DNA from: JABDCD01 sp964469525
GTDB lineage: Bacteria > Pseudomonadota > Alphaproteobacteria > Rickettsiales > SXRF01
DNA length: 64,000 bases
NCBI GenBank assembly: GCA_964469525.1
Contig: CAYXYU010000002.1
Coordinates: forward strand, 228,442 to 292,441
Reading direction: 5' to 3'
Part shown: positions 23,979 through 32,924 of the stretch, piece by piece
Layout: each line of letters begins with the position of its first letter
How positions within the stretch are numbered: position 1 is the stretch's first letter
Notes under the pieces: generated by a model
The model's database searches: none
Seen by the model: the letters and a program-made list of their open reading frames with translations, nothing else
Told to the model about the DNA's origin: nothing
Translations under genes and position numbers: made by a program

Positions 23979-25292
23979 TTATAATCCCTGATAAATCGGA
24001 AACCGCTTACACAGTTCCAGCGTCTGCTGGCGGACTTTCTGCTCCACTGCGCCGTTGTCACCGCCCTTGGTGAGCCCATCCAGGACATCGCCGATCATTT
24101 CGCCGATTTGCTGGAATTCCTTGATGCCGAAACCGCGTGTCGTGCCGGCGGGGGTGCCGAGGCGAATGCCTGAGGTTACGAACGGCTTTTCCGGGTCGAA
24201 GGGGATGGCGTTCTTGTTGCAGGTGAGGCCGGCGCGCTCGAGCGATTCCTCGGCGGCCTTGCCGGTCAGTTTCTTGGGGCGCAAATCGGCCAGCATGAGG
24301 TGATTATCAGTGCCGCCGGAGACGATATCGACGCCGCGCTTCTTCAGCGTGTCGGCCAGCGCCTTGGCATTCTCGACCACCTGCTTCCCGTAAACCTTGA
24401 ATTCAGGGGTGAGCGCCTCGCCGAATGCCACCGCTTTGGCGGCGATGACGTGCATCAGCGGGCCGCCCTGGATGCCGGGGAAAATAGCAGAGTTCAGCTT
24501 CTTGCCCAGTTCCTCATCGTTGGAGAGGATCAGGCCGCCGCGCGGGCCGCGCAGCGTCTTGTGGGTGGTAGTGGTGACGACATGGGCGTGGGGCAGGGGG
24601 CTGGGGTAGAGTCCCGCCGCGACGAGACCCGCCACATGCGCCATATCCGCCATGAAATAGGCACCCACACTATCAGCGATTTTACGGAAGCGCGCCCAGT
24701 CGACGATGCGCGAATAGGCCGAGAACCCGGCGACGATCATCTTTGGTTTATGCTCCTTCGCCAGCTTCTCGACTTCCTCGTAATCGATCAGCCCGTCTTC
24801 CTTCTTCACGCCATACTGGATGGCGCGGAACCATTTGCCCGACTGGTTGGGCGCCGCGCCGTGCGTCAGGTGGCCGCCGGCGGCGAGCGACTGGCCGAGA
24901 ATGGTGTCGCCCGGCATCAGCAGACTCATGAATACGCCCTGATTGGCCTGCGAGCCGGAATGGGGCTGCACGTTGACGTAGGCGCAGCCAAAAAGTTTTT
25001 TGGCGCGGTCGATCGCCAGCTGTTCCGCCTTGTCCACCCATTCGCAGCCCCCGTAATAGCGCTTGCCCGGATAGCCCTCGGCGTATTTGTTGGTCATCAG
25101 GCAGCCCTGCGCCTGCAGCACGGCTTTGCTTACAATATTTTCCGAGGCGATCAGCTCGATCTGGTTCTGCTGGCGCGACAATTCGCCTTCAATGGCAGTG
25201 AAAATCTCGGGGTCGGCCTTGGCGAGGGGCTTGTCGAAAAAAGGATTCATCTCGTTGCTCAATGTCATCTTGGGTTGGGTAGCGTGGCTCAT
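23979..25292 (-). CDS. glyA: Serine hydroxymethyltransferase
   Basis: 437 residues from MSHATQPKMTLSNEMNPFFD; AGGAACGG lies upstream, whereas an in-frame ATG 129 bases further 5' runs into rpiB. GlyA interconverts serine and glycine with tetrahydrofolate and is PLP-dependent: the lysine is in VTTTTHKTLRGPRGG, and IELIASENIVSKAV and GYPGKRYYGGCEWVD are clear. It supplies one-carbon units and glycine. It follows rpiB with overlap avoided by 14 bases. Confidence 0.97.
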   Translation of the reverse strand: MSHATQPKMTLSNEMNPFFDKPLAKADPEIFTAIEGELSRQQNQIELIASENIVSKAVLQAQGCLMTNKYAEGYPGKRYYGGCEWVDKAEQLAIDRAKKLFGCAYVNVQPHSGSQANQGVFMSLLMPGDTILGQSLAAGGHLTHGAAPNQSGKWFRAIQYGVKKEDGLIDYEEVEKLAKEHKPKMIVAGFSAYSRIVDWARFRKIADSVGAYFMADMAHVAGLVAAGLYPSPLPHAHVVTTTTHKTLRGPRGGLILSNDEELGKKLNSAIFPGIQGGPLMHVIAAKAVAFGEALTPEFKVYGKQVVENAKALADTLKKRGVDIVSGGTDNHLMLADLRPKKLTGKAAEESLERAGLTCNKNAIPFDPEKPFVTSGIRLGTPAGTTRGFGIKEFQQIGEMIGDVLDGLTKGGDNGAVEQKVRQQTLELCKRFPIYQGL

Positions 25293-25306
25293 TTCCGTTC
25301 CTTTGG

Positions 25307-25738
25307 TTACGATAGTTTGGTGACGCGGCCCGCATGCCGCCCGCCTTCGAAATCCGTCGTCAAAAACGCCTTCAACGCCGCTTCGGCATCTTCCTTTGTC
25401 GTGGTGCGTGCACCCAGGCACAGCACGTTGGCATCGTTATGCTTCCGTGCTAGCTGCGCTTCCTCAGCGTTATGCACAAGCGCGGCGCGAATGTCCTTAT
25501 GCCGGTTGGCGGCAATCGACATGCCGATGCCCGACCCGCAGATCAGCACGCCGCGGCTTCCCGCATGCGCGCGCATCCATTCCACCAGTGCAGCGGCAAA
25601 ATCCGGATAGTCCACGGACTGCACATCTTTCGTTCCCAGGTCGTTCACCGCATACCCCAGCTGTTCGATGTCGCGCTTCAGCGTTTCCTTCAGTTCAAAA
25701 CCGGCGTGGTCGGAGGCAATCGCAATCGTATGTTTCAT
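25307..25738 (-). CDS. rpiB: Ribose 5-phosphate isomerase B
   Basis: 143 residues. The RpiB/LacAB fold is clear from IASDHAGFELKE, VDYPDFAAAL, the cysteine motif LICGSGIGMSIAANR and LARKHNDANVLCLGAR. It interconverts ribose and ribulose 5-phosphates; ribulose 5-phosphate is also the substrate of RibB downstream. rpiB-glyA-nrdR-rib order is common in alphaproteobacteria, and this is the first gene of the minus-strand run. Confidence 0.95.
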   Translation of the reverse strand: MKHTIAIASDHAGFELKETLKRDIEQLGYAVNDLGTKDVQSVDYPDFAAALVEWMRAHAGSRGVLICGSGIGMSIAANRHKDIRAALVHNAEEAQLARKHNDANVLCLGARTTTKEDAEAALKAFLTTDFEGGRHAGRVTKLS

Positions 25739-25810
25739 GAAGTGGCGCTGCTACTATATATAGACTTGCCTTTCTGCCATGGTATGATGGCTCGTGCAAT
25801 CCAAAAATGA

Positions 25811-26590
25811 ATGAACTCAATGGCTTTGCTGGAGCAACTCCTTCCGTTAAGCGTATTTTTCGGAGTCTCATTCGTCGCAGCGGCTATTAATTCGGTGGCG
25901 GGCGGCGGAACTTTCCTTACCTTCCCGGTATTTATCCTAAACGGCCTGACCGCGCCACAGGCCAATATCATGAGCACCATCGCGCTGTGGCCGGGAGTGG
26001 TCGCCAGCATGGCCGGTTACCGTAACGAATTTCCGCGCGACAAGCGACGTCTGTGGAAAATGATGGCGGTGGGCGGGGCTTGCGGCGCGGCGGGGGCGCT
26101 GTGGTTTCTGGTGACGCCGGAAGTGACTTTTACCCGCTTGGTGCCGTGGCTGCTGCTGGCGGCGACGCTGATCTTCACTTTTGGGCGACGGCTGACGGTA
26201 CAGCTGGAGCAGGTGACCATCCCGCCCGTCTTGCGCCGGGCGTTGGCATTCCTGCTGCTGGTGGCCACCGGCATCTATGGCGGCTATTTCGGCGCCGGGA
26301 TCGGCATCCTGACGCTGGCCATGCTGGAGCTGCTGGGCTTTACCCATATCCATCAGATGAATGCGGTGAAAACCCTGTTCACCAGCATTATCAATCTGGG
26401 GACGCTCGTCATTTTTCTTCTGCTGGCTGACATCATCTGGCATTTGGCAGCGGTGATGATTGCCGGCGCGGTGCTCGGCGGCTATGTCGGCGCTCGCACG
26501 GCGCTCAAGGTGTCGCCGCAGAAAGTACGGTTGCTAGTCAGCAGCATCGGTTTTGTGATGACGGCGTATTTCTTCCTCTATGGCGCATAA
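25811..26590 (+). CDS. TauE/SafE-family membrane permease
   Basis: 259 residues with about eight hydrophobic segments in two repeats. Family features are SFVAAAINSVAGGGTFLTFP at the start of repeat one and GIYGGYFGAGIGILTLAML at the start of repeat two. Members export sulfite, sulfoacetate or similar anions, or act as general UPF0721 permeases; the substrate cannot be read from sequence. The gene is divergent from rpiB. An alternative start is 9 bases downstream. Confidence 0.88.
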   Translation: MNSMALLEQLLPLSVFFGVSFVAAAINSVAGGGTFLTFPVFILNGLTAPQANIMSTIALWPGVVASMAGYRNEFPRDKRRLWKMMAVGGACGAAGALWFLVTPEVTFTRLVPWLLLAATLIFTFGRRLTVQLEQVTIPPVLRRALAFLLLVATGIYGGYFGAGIGILTLAMLELLGFTHIHQMNAVKTLFTSIINLGTLVIFLLLADIIWHLAAVMIAGAVLGGYVGARTALKVSPQKVRLLVSSIGFVMTAYFFLYGA

Positions 26591-26690
26591 AAATACCGTA
26601 AAATATTTTTTAAAAAGCCGTTGAGTCGCAGGCTCCGGCAGGTATAATCAGCAGCATTTGAAGCTGCGTAAAAGCCTGAAGGTATTACTT

Positions 26691-27761
26691 ATGACCGAGC
26701 CTGTCCTGTCCTCGACGCCCGTATCGCCGCAAGCTGCGGAACCCGCGCCGAAAAAAGCACATGTTATTGTGCTCGGCAATGAAAAGGGCGGGTCGGGCAA
26801 GACCACCAGCTGCATGCACCTCATCGTATCGCTGCTCCGGCTTGGGTTTTCGGTTGGTTCCATCGACATCGATTCGCGCCAGCGCTCGCTGTCGCGCTAC
26901 CTCGAGAACCGTCGCCAGACCATGCTCAAGGAAGGGGTCACCCTGCCGCAGCCGCAGCATATCGTGCTGCAGCGGAGCCCGTTCAACATCGTGCAGGAGG
27001 CCGAAGCGGACGAGCGCGAGCGCTTCACCAAGGCGCTGAATCGCCTCATCGCCGCCAACGACTTCGTGGTGATTGACAGCCCCGGCAGCGACACGCATAT
27101 GTCCCGCCTGGCGCATGCCTACGCCGATACGGTAATAACCCCCATCAACGATTCCTTCGTCGATCTCGATGTGCTGGCCAACGTTGACGGGCAGACCATG
27201 AAGATCATCAAGCCGTCGATCTACAGCGAAATGGTGTGGGAGCAAAAGCTGCAGCGCGCCAAGCGCGACGGCGGCTCGATCGAATGGATCGTCATGCGCA
27301 ACCGCCTCTCCAACATCGACGCCAAGAACAAGCGCTTCATGACCCAGGTCACCATGGATCTTTCGCGCCGTATCGGCTTCCGCGTCGCGCCGGGTTTTTC
27401 CGAGCGCGTGATCTTTCGCGAGATGTTTCTGCAGGGGCTGACCGTGCTCGATATCATGGAGGCCGGCGGCGGCAATCTTTCCATGTCGCATATCGCCGCC
27501 CGCCAGGAAGTGCGCGATCTGCTCAAAACCCTGCAGATTCCGCTGATCAATGAACGCCTGTCCAAAGCAAAGGATGACGGTGGGGAAGCCGAGGAGAAAA
27601 AGCCTGTCGCCACCCCGGCGTTCACCAGCGAGTCCGTCAATACGGAAGCGGCGGCTGAGCCGGCCAAGCCGGACGTCCCGAAAGCGGAAGCTGCCGCTGC
27701 GAAGCCCGAGGATAAGGCGCCGGTTATCGAAGAGAAGAAATACGTCGAGCTGGCGTCGTAA
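26691..27761 (+). CDS. mipZ: Division-site positioning ATPase MipZ
   Basis: 356 residues. The ParA/MinD-type ATPase core (about 20-275) opens with VIVLGNEKGGSGKTTSCMHL, the Walker A region typical of MipZ, then IDIDSRQRSLSRYLENR and FVVIDSPGSDT. MipZ binds the chromosome near ParB and inhibits FtsZ away from midcell in alphaproteobacteria. A low-complexity Ala/Pro/Glu/Lys tail of about 70 residues follows the core and is longer than I would expect. I chose the ATG after AAGG; an earlier in-frame ATG adds 11 residues. Confidence 0.9.
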   Translation: MTEPVLSSTPVSPQAAEPAPKKAHVIVLGNEKGGSGKTTSCMHLIVSLLRLGFSVGSIDIDSRQRSLSRYLENRRQTMLKEGVTLPQPQHIVLQRSPFNIVQEAEADERERFTKALNRLIAANDFVVIDSPGSDTHMSRLAHAYADTVITPINDSFVDLDVLANVDGQTMKIIKPSIYSEMVWEQKLQRAKRDGGSIEWIVMRNRLSNIDAKNKRFMTQVTMDLSRRIGFRVAPGFSERVIFREMFLQGLTVLDIMEAGGGNLSMSHIAARQEVRDLLKTLQIPLINERLSKAKDDGGEAEEKKPVATPAFTSESVNTEAAAEPAKPDVPKAEAAAAKPEDKAPVIEEKKYVELAS

Positions 27762-27833
27762 TCTATTCCTCCTTCCGCAGGCGGGGGAAGAAAAACCCAT
27801 ACCAAATTTTCCCGGATGGGTTATAGCTTCCTC

Positions 27834-29369
27834 ATGTCGCTGATTAAATCCACCGCCACCATCGGCTCCTACACGCTGCTGTCGCGCGTGCTCGGCTTCA
27901 TCCGCGACGTTACTATCGCCTCCGGCATCGGCGCCAGCTTCCTCTCCGACGCTTTCTTTATCGCCTTCAAGCTGCCGAATTTCCTGCGTCGCCTGTTTGC
28001 TGAGGGGGCCTTCAACTCAGCCTTTGTGCCGCTCTTTGCCGGCCAGCTGACCGTGGAGGGCAAGGAGAAAGCGCGCGTTTTCGCAAGTGAAGCAATGTCG
28101 TTTCTCATTCTCGTACTGCTTATTGTAACCGGGGTCTTTATCCTCTTCATGCCGTGGATTATGTATATCCTGGCGCCGGGCTTCGCCGACGATCCGGAGA
28201 AGTTCGATCTGACTATTACGCTTACCCGCATCACCATGCCCTATATTCTGTTCATCTCGCTGGTGTCGCTCCTCGGCGGTATTTTGAACAGCAACGACAA
28301 GTTCGCCGCCGTGGCGGCGACACCCGTCATCATGAATCTCTGTCTGATCGTAATCCCTTATGCGATCAGTGACTGGACGCCTAATATGGCATATGGCCTC
28401 GCCATTGCCGTGTTTGTCTCGGGCGTGGCGCAATGGTTGTGGCTGGTCTATTTCTGCCACAAACTCGGCATGCTGCCGAAGCTGATGAGGCCGCGGCTGA
28501 CCGAAGATGTTAAAAAGTTGCTGGTGCTGATTGCACCGGCTGCGCTGGGAGCAGGGGTAGCGCAGATCAACCTGCTGGTCGATCTTATCATCGCCTCGCA
28601 GTTCGACAGCGGTGTGTCGTATCTCTATTACGCCGATCGCATCAACGAGTTGCCGCTGGCGGTGATCGGCATCGCAGTCGGTACGGCGTTGCTCCCGCTA
28701 TTGTCGCGTATGGTGCGTGAGGGCAGGGAAGACGATGCCAGCCGAGCCCACAATAACGCCATCGAGCTGGCGCTCTTCCTGAGCCTGCCGGCGGCGGCGG
28801 CGCTGGTCGTTATCGCCGAGCCGGTGATCACTGTGATGTTTCAGCGCGGCGAATTCGGGCCTGCCGACACGGTGGCGACGTTCCATGCGCTGATTGCCTT
28901 CGCCATCGGCCTGCCCGCTTTTGTGTTAATCAAAATCCTGGCTCCCGCCTTCTATGCCCGTCGCGACACCAAGACACCATTCAAAATCGCGGCGATATGC
29001 ATTGTCATCAACCTGGCCTTCAATTTGATCCTGATGCATCCGTTGCAGCATGTCGGCATGGCGCTGGCCACCACCATCGCCGGCTGGGCCAATGTGGCGA
29101 TGATGGCGGCGGTGCTGAAACAGCGCCGTTGGCTGGCCGCTGAGGGGCGTCTAATCGGACAAGGTGTGAAAATGATCTTCTGTTGCGCGGCGATGGTTGT
29201 CGTGCTGATTCCACTGAATGCCCTCGCTGCGCCTTATATTGCGGGCGGGGAAATAACGCGGTTCATTGCCCTGTGTATTATGGTCCTGGGAGGACTGGCT
29301 GCCTATTTACTGGCCGGGCTGGCGCTCGATGCAGCCGGCATGCGCACACGCCTCCTGCGCGGAGGTTGA
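27834..29369 (+). CDS. murJ: Lipid II flippase MurJ (MviN)
   Basis: 511 residues with about 14 membrane segments. Family motifs are STATIGSYTLLSRVLGFIRD near the start, FFIAFKLPNFLRRLFAEGAF, and FVLIKILAPAFYARRDTKTP near residue 370. MurJ moves lipid II across the inner membrane for peptidoglycan synthesis. The start MSLIKS fits the family; the ATG 18 bases earlier lies in a hairpin (AACCCAT/ATGGGTT). It follows mipZ by 72 bases. Confidence 0.95.
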   Translation: MSLIKSTATIGSYTLLSRVLGFIRDVTIASGIGASFLSDAFFIAFKLPNFLRRLFAEGAFNSAFVPLFAGQLTVEGKEKARVFASEAMSFLILVLLIVTGVFILFMPWIMYILAPGFADDPEKFDLTITLTRITMPYILFISLVSLLGGILNSNDKFAAVAATPVIMNLCLIVIPYAISDWTPNMAYGLAIAVFVSGVAQWLWLVYFCHKLGMLPKLMRPRLTEDVKKLLVLIAPAALGAGVAQINLLVDLIIASQFDSGVSYLYYADRINELPLAVIGIAVGTALLPLLSRMVREGREDDASRAHNNAIELALFLSLPAAAALVVIAEPVITVMFQRGEFGPADTVATFHALIAFAIGLPAFVLIKILAPAFYARRDTKTPFKIAAICIVINLAFNLILMHPLQHVGMALATTIAGWANVAMMAAVLKQRRWLAAEGRLIGQGVKMIFCCAAMVVVLIPLNALAAPYIAGGEITRFIALCIMVLGGLAAYLLAGLALDAAGMRTRLLRGG

Positions 29370-29381
29370 AGCGCTTTCTGT

Positions 29382-29834
29382 TTATTGCTTCCGTGGTGTC
29401 GGGCGCACGCCTGTGGCCCACTGTTCTGGTGTAATCATTTGCAACTCGCTCAGGATACGCTCATTATTGGCAATGGCTTCCTGCAGGCTGGGCGGTACCC
29501 GCGGATTGCGCATGCGTTCCTTTTCCCATTGCTGCGGCGTCATTGACTTCAGGCGCTTCAGCCGTTTCAGGATGCGCTGGCGGGTTCGGTCGAGCTGCTT
29601 TGCCGCTGCCGAGCCATTTTTCCGGGGAGTGATCTCCAAGGGCGGCAGGCGTACCGGCTCGGTGGACATGGCGCCTTTGGTCACTGGAGTGGCCGGGGCG
29701 GGAAGCGGGTCGGGAGCGCGGGTTACCGGGGAAGACACCTTTTTTGATGACGCGATGTCGGTTTGTACTAGAATGGCCAGTGCTATCGGCGGTAACGCGA
29801 GTGCTGCGATGATCAACAGGGTACGCTTATCCAT
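29382..29834 (-). CDS. Hypothetical membrane-anchored protein
   Basis: 150 residues. One N-terminal hydrophobic segment (about 5-24) is an uncleaved anchor or signal peptide. A Pro/Ala-rich linker follows (about 30-70), then a basic helical C-terminal domain with two similar short motifs, KSMTPQQWEKE and QMITPEQWATG. I know no function. It is convergent with murJ (12-base gap) and divergent from cutA (15-base gap), so its expression signals must be very compact. Confidence 0.6.
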   Translation of the reverse strand: MDKRTLLIIAALALPPIALAILVQTDIASSKKVSSPVTRAPDPLPAPATPVTKGAMSTEPVRLPPLEITPRKNGSAAAKQLDRTRQRILKRLKRLKSMTPQQWEKERMRNPRVPPSLQEAIANNERILSELQMITPEQWATGVRPTPRKQ

Positions 29835-29849
29835 GGCAAGGGATTGTTT

Positions 29850-30167
29850 ATGACGGAAATATGGTTACTCTATAGCACATTTCCCGACCGCGAAAAAGCG
29901 CTTTCTGTGGCACGTGAGCTGCTGGCTGCGCGGCTTATTGCCTGTGCCAACGTGATCGACCATGTCACGTCAGTCTATCGCTGGGAAGGCACCCTGCAGG
30001 AGGAAGGCGAAGTTATTCTAATCGCCAAAACCGGCAAGGCGAATGTTCACCGCGCCATCGAAGCGATCAAGCAGCTGCATCCCTACCAGTTGCCCTCCAT
30101 CACTGCTTATGAGGTGGCAGGCGGTTTTACCCCATTCATGCAGTGGGTGGTCGACGAGACGTCATAG
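29850..30167 (+). CDS. cutA: Divalent-cation tolerance protein CutA
   Basis: 105 residues. The ferredoxin-like CutA fold is clear: WLLYSTFPDREKALSVAREL, then LIACANVIDHVTSVYRWEG and EEGEVILIAKT, with LHPYQLPSITAYEV near the end. CutA trimers are linked to copper tolerance, though the real role is uncertain. AAGGGA precedes the ATG; a TTG 6 bases earlier was not used. Confidence 0.93.
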   Translation: MTEIWLLYSTFPDREKALSVARELLAARLIACANVIDHVTSVYRWEGTLQEEGEVILIAKTGKANVHRAIEAIKQLHPYQLPSITAYEVAGGFTPFMQWVVDETS

Positions 30168-30208
30168 CGGTTGCACGAGAGAGCACTTTCGCCTAATACA
30201 CGGAGCGT

Positions 30209-30283
30209 TGGGGCGTAGCCAAGCGGTAAGGCAGCGGTTTTTGGTACCGCCATGCGAAGGTTCGAATCCTTCCGCCCCAGCCA
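30209..30283 (+). tRNA. tRNA-Gln (TTG)
   Basis: Complete cloverleaf: acceptor TGGGGCG/CGCCCCA, D-arm AGCCAAGCGGTAAGGC, anticodon arm GCGGTTTTTGGTACCGC with TTG, T-arm AAGGTTCGAATCCTT, and encoded CCA at 30281-30283. It stands alone downstream of cutA. Confidence 0.95.
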
Positions 30284-30323
30284 AAATAGGAAATTTCCAA
30301 TTAAGAACTGGAAAGGAATTCGG

Positions 30324-30351
30324 TTGTACCAGATTGTCAGCTTAATATATT
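30324..30351 (+). promoter_or_regulatory. Candidate sigma-70 promoter for the paiB-like gene
   Basis: TTGTAC (30324-30329) and TATATT (30346-30351) are separated by 16 bases and lie about 34 bases before the start codon. The -35 matches four of six consensus bases and the -10 five of six. This is a guess from spacing and composition. Confidence 0.35.
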
Positions 30352-30384
30352 GCTGCTCTTAAACCGCTAATTCATAGGAATTCT

Positions 30385-31113
30385 ATGGTACAGCACTTCC
30401 CACACCACACCCACAATGATCCTCGGCTTCTTGAAGCATTAGTGAAGAATTTTCCTTTGGCAATGATTGCCGTCAATGGTGAAGAAGGCCAACCGCCGAT
30501 AATTGCTTATGCCCCAGTGATCTTTGAAAAGGAAACTGGCGAAAATGGACAAATCGATTTTCATTTATCTAAGAAAAATGCGATTGTTCCTTATCTAGAA
30601 AAAGGTGCCAAAGCTACCATTTCTATTGTCGGCCCGAATTGCCATATTTCGCCTAGTTGGTACGAAGCCCGCTTTTCTGGAGACAATCCGGATCGTAGCA
30701 AAACCGCTCCCACATATGATTTTGTAAGCGCCACTATGCAAGGCACTGTGGCAACGATGGATATGCCGCATTTAAGCAAGCATTTGGGTAAGCAGGTTAG
30801 AGGAAAGGAAGCAACAGCCGGAGAAAAGCGCTGGGATCTTACCGAAATCGATCCGGATACTTTTAAAGAATGGCGTGGATTGATCGTAGGCTTCTCAATG
30901 CCGGTGGAGCATCTCGACCTTACGATGAAGATAAGTCATGATCAGAAGCCGGAGAACCGACCGGGAATTATCCGAGGTTTGCGTTTAAGAGATTCCTATG
31001 GTGATAAAGAGATGGCAAAAATCATAGAAGCAGATAATGGCACCACCGATTCTTTAATAGCAGCATTGAATGCTATAGGCCCGGAAAGCAAAAAAGCAGC
31101 AATGCACCGCTAA
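30385..31113 (+). CDS. PaiB-like FMN-binding family protein
   Basis: 242 residues. Family features of PaiB-type flavin-binding split-barrel proteins are visible: PPIIAYAPVIFE, then IVGPNCHISPSWYEARF and PTYDFVSATMQGT. Members were described in Bacillus as negative regulators of sporulation and protease genes; many are probably flavin enzymes. The DNA is clearly more AT-rich than its neighbours and it follows a tRNA gene, hinting at acquisition by transfer. It is a single gene with its own probable promoter. Confidence 0.75.
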   Translation: MVQHFPHHTHNDPRLLEALVKNFPLAMIAVNGEEGQPPIIAYAPVIFEKETGENGQIDFHLSKKNAIVPYLEKGAKATISIVGPNCHISPSWYEARFSGDNPDRSKTAPTYDFVSATMQGTVATMDMPHLSKHLGKQVRGKEATAGEKRWDLTEIDPDTFKEWRGLIVGFSMPVEHLDLTMKISHDQKPENRPGIIRGLRLRDSYGDKEMAKIIEADNGTTDSLIAALNAIGPESKKAAMHR

Positions 31114-31232
31114 TATCTAAGCACAGGTATTTTCATTTCTAGCATCAGCAGTCTAAGTGCGTAGTCAGTTCAACCCTGTCCACCACCCCCAGCCAATTTG
31201 ACAACGCATGGAGGGCATTGTATCCGGTAGCC

Positions 31233-32924
31233 ATGAAGAGCGACCGGATGACTATCCTGCAACGTCTGTTCCGGCCGCCTTACGTCCTGCCCGTTCTGCT
31301 CATTGCGAGTATTCTCAACATACTTCCCCGTCTTTCCTCCCGGACGGTGGGTGCGGATACATTCATCCATTATCTCAAGATCGAGGATTTCGCCTCCCAG
31401 TTCTGGCAGGGCGATTTCTATCCACGCTGGCGGTTTGACGCCGGTCTGGGGCTTGGGTCACCGGATCTGTTGTTCGAAGCGCCGCTGCCCTATATCATCG
31501 CTGCGCTGCTGTATCCGGTAACCTGGCTCGGATTATCGCTTCCGCTTTTCTATGCGCTGCTGCAATGGCTGGCGACGCTGGCGGCGGGCGGCACCGCCTG
31601 GCTGTGGCTTAAAGACCGGCTGCCGCCGGGCATCGCGCTACTCGGGGCGCTGCTCTATCTCTGGGTGCCTTACCGAATGGAAACCCTGCTGTTCCATCCT
31701 TCCTACACTGAGTTGTGGCTGATTGCCCTGCTGCCACTGATGCTGATCGGCATACGGCGGATCCTGCAACGGGGCAGGGGGGGTATACCGGGGCTGGCAG
31801 CCCTGCTGGCGCTCGGGCTGCTATGCTATCCGCCCGGCGTCGTTGCCACGGGCATTGCTGCGGGTGTCTATGCGCTGGTGATGCGCGGCGGAGTGAAGTC
31901 GCTGCTTTATCTGGCGGCCGCGGCGGTGCTGGGGTCAGGCATTGCCGCTTTCTATCTGTTACCCGCATTTTATTATCATGACCTCACGCAGCCGCTGCTG
32001 ACTGACAGCCCCAGCTACGGCTGGGCACACCGCCACCCGCGTCTGGATGATCTTGCCTCGATGCGGCTGATGATCCTCGCGGGCAGCGGTTTAACTGTGC
32101 TGGCGCTTATCGGGCTTGGCGTGGCGCTGTGGCGCGGCCGCGCGCGCATCGACGATGACTTCTCGCGTCAAGAAACCTTGGCCTGGCTCGGTATCGCGGG
32201 GGTGGCGCTGTTTCTGTTTCTCCCCGTCAGCCAGCCGCTTTATGCGCTGCTTGGGCCGTTCGGCAAGGCCGCGCTGCCATGGCGCATGCAGATACTTTTC
32301 ATCCCCGCGCTGGCCTTCACCGCTTCGGTGGCAATGCAATGGGTGGTACGGCGTCGCGCCAGCTGGAAAATGGACGCTGCGCTGCTACTTGGGCTGCTCA
32401 TGCTGCTCTCCTATGCGGTGGCCATCGAGTGGCAGTCGCCGGACGATATCTTCTCGCAGCAGATGCGGCATGTGCGGGCCACGCACCGGTCGTTCACCGT
32501 CTGGGAGGATCAGGCGCTGCATCCTCCGGGGGAAGGGCTGCGCCGCCTGGAGGAGAAGAATCGGCCGCCGCAGTTGGAGCGAGTGGCGGGGGAAGGGGAG
32601 GCGAAGCTATTGCAGTTCGACTGGCGCGGGATCGTGATCATCGCCGAGACCGTGACGCCCCTGTCGCTGCGCTTCGATCATTATTATTTTCCTATCTGGC
32701 GGGTGCATTCCGATCCACCGGCCGACGTGAGACTCTGGCCCGAGCTTGAGACCGGCCGGATGCGGCTTGACCTGCCGCCGGGGAACCATACGGTCACGGT
32801 TTACTACGATGTTTATGGCGGAGGAAGTCTACCGGTTAGACTTTCGCCATGGATCAGCTTCCTGGCACTGCTTGCCGTGACGCTGCTGCGACTCCGTATG
32901 CCAGGCAGGAAGCGTTTTCTATAG
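31233..32924 (+). CDS. Large polytopic membrane protein, PTPS-related/YfhO-like
   Basis: 563 residues with about ten hydrophobic segments over residues 10-400, then a soluble C-terminal domain (about 410-535) and a final helix. The first periplasmic loop has GADTFIHYLK and GDFYPRWRFDAGLGLGSPDL, like the PTPS-related membrane family and YfhO-type GT-C glycosyltransferase relatives, where such acidic residues matter. A role in glycan transfer at the membrane is possible. The start is uncertain (31218, 31233 or 31248 are all in frame), as no strong ribosome site is seen. Confidence 0.65.
   Translation: MKSDRMTILQRLFRPPYVLPVLLIASILNILPRLSSRTVGADTFIHYLKIEDFASQFWQGDFYPRWRFDAGLGLGSPDLLFEAPLPYIIAALLYPVTWLGLSLPLFYALLQWLATLAAGGTAWLWLKDRLPPGIALLGALLYLWVPYRMETLLFHPSYTELWLIALLPLMLIGIRRILQRGRGGIPGLAALLALGLLCYPPGVVATGIAAGVYALVMRGGVKSLLYLAAAAVLGSGIAAFYLLPAFYYHDLTQPLLTDSPSYGWAHRHPRLDDLASMRLMILAGSGLTVLALIGLGVALWRGRARIDDDFSRQETLAWLGIAGVALFLFLPVSQPLYALLGPFGKAALPWRMQILFIPALAFTASVAMQWVVRRRASWKMDAALLLGLLMLLSYAVAIEWQSPDDIFSQQMRHVRATHRSFTVWEDQALHPPGEGLRRLEEKNRPPQLERVAGEGEAKLLQFDWRGIVIIAETVTPLSLRFDHYYFPIWRVHSDPPADVRLWPELETGRMRLDLPPGNHTVTVYYDVYGGGSLPVRLSPWISFLALLAVTLLRLRMPGRKRFL

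Noticed and set aside
22194..25292. FMN riboswitch or other riboswitch upstream of riboflavin or glyA genes
   Set aside because: Genes are packed with gaps of a few bases; no room and no conserved riboswitch core.
24300..25610. 436-codon plus-strand frame opposite glyA and rpiB
   Set aside because: Exact antisense of two well-recognised enzymes; no motif and no ribosome site.
32116..32749. Alternative plus-strand frames inside the large membrane protein gene
   Set aside because: Trp/Arg/Cys-rich translations typical of out-of-frame GC-rich DNA.
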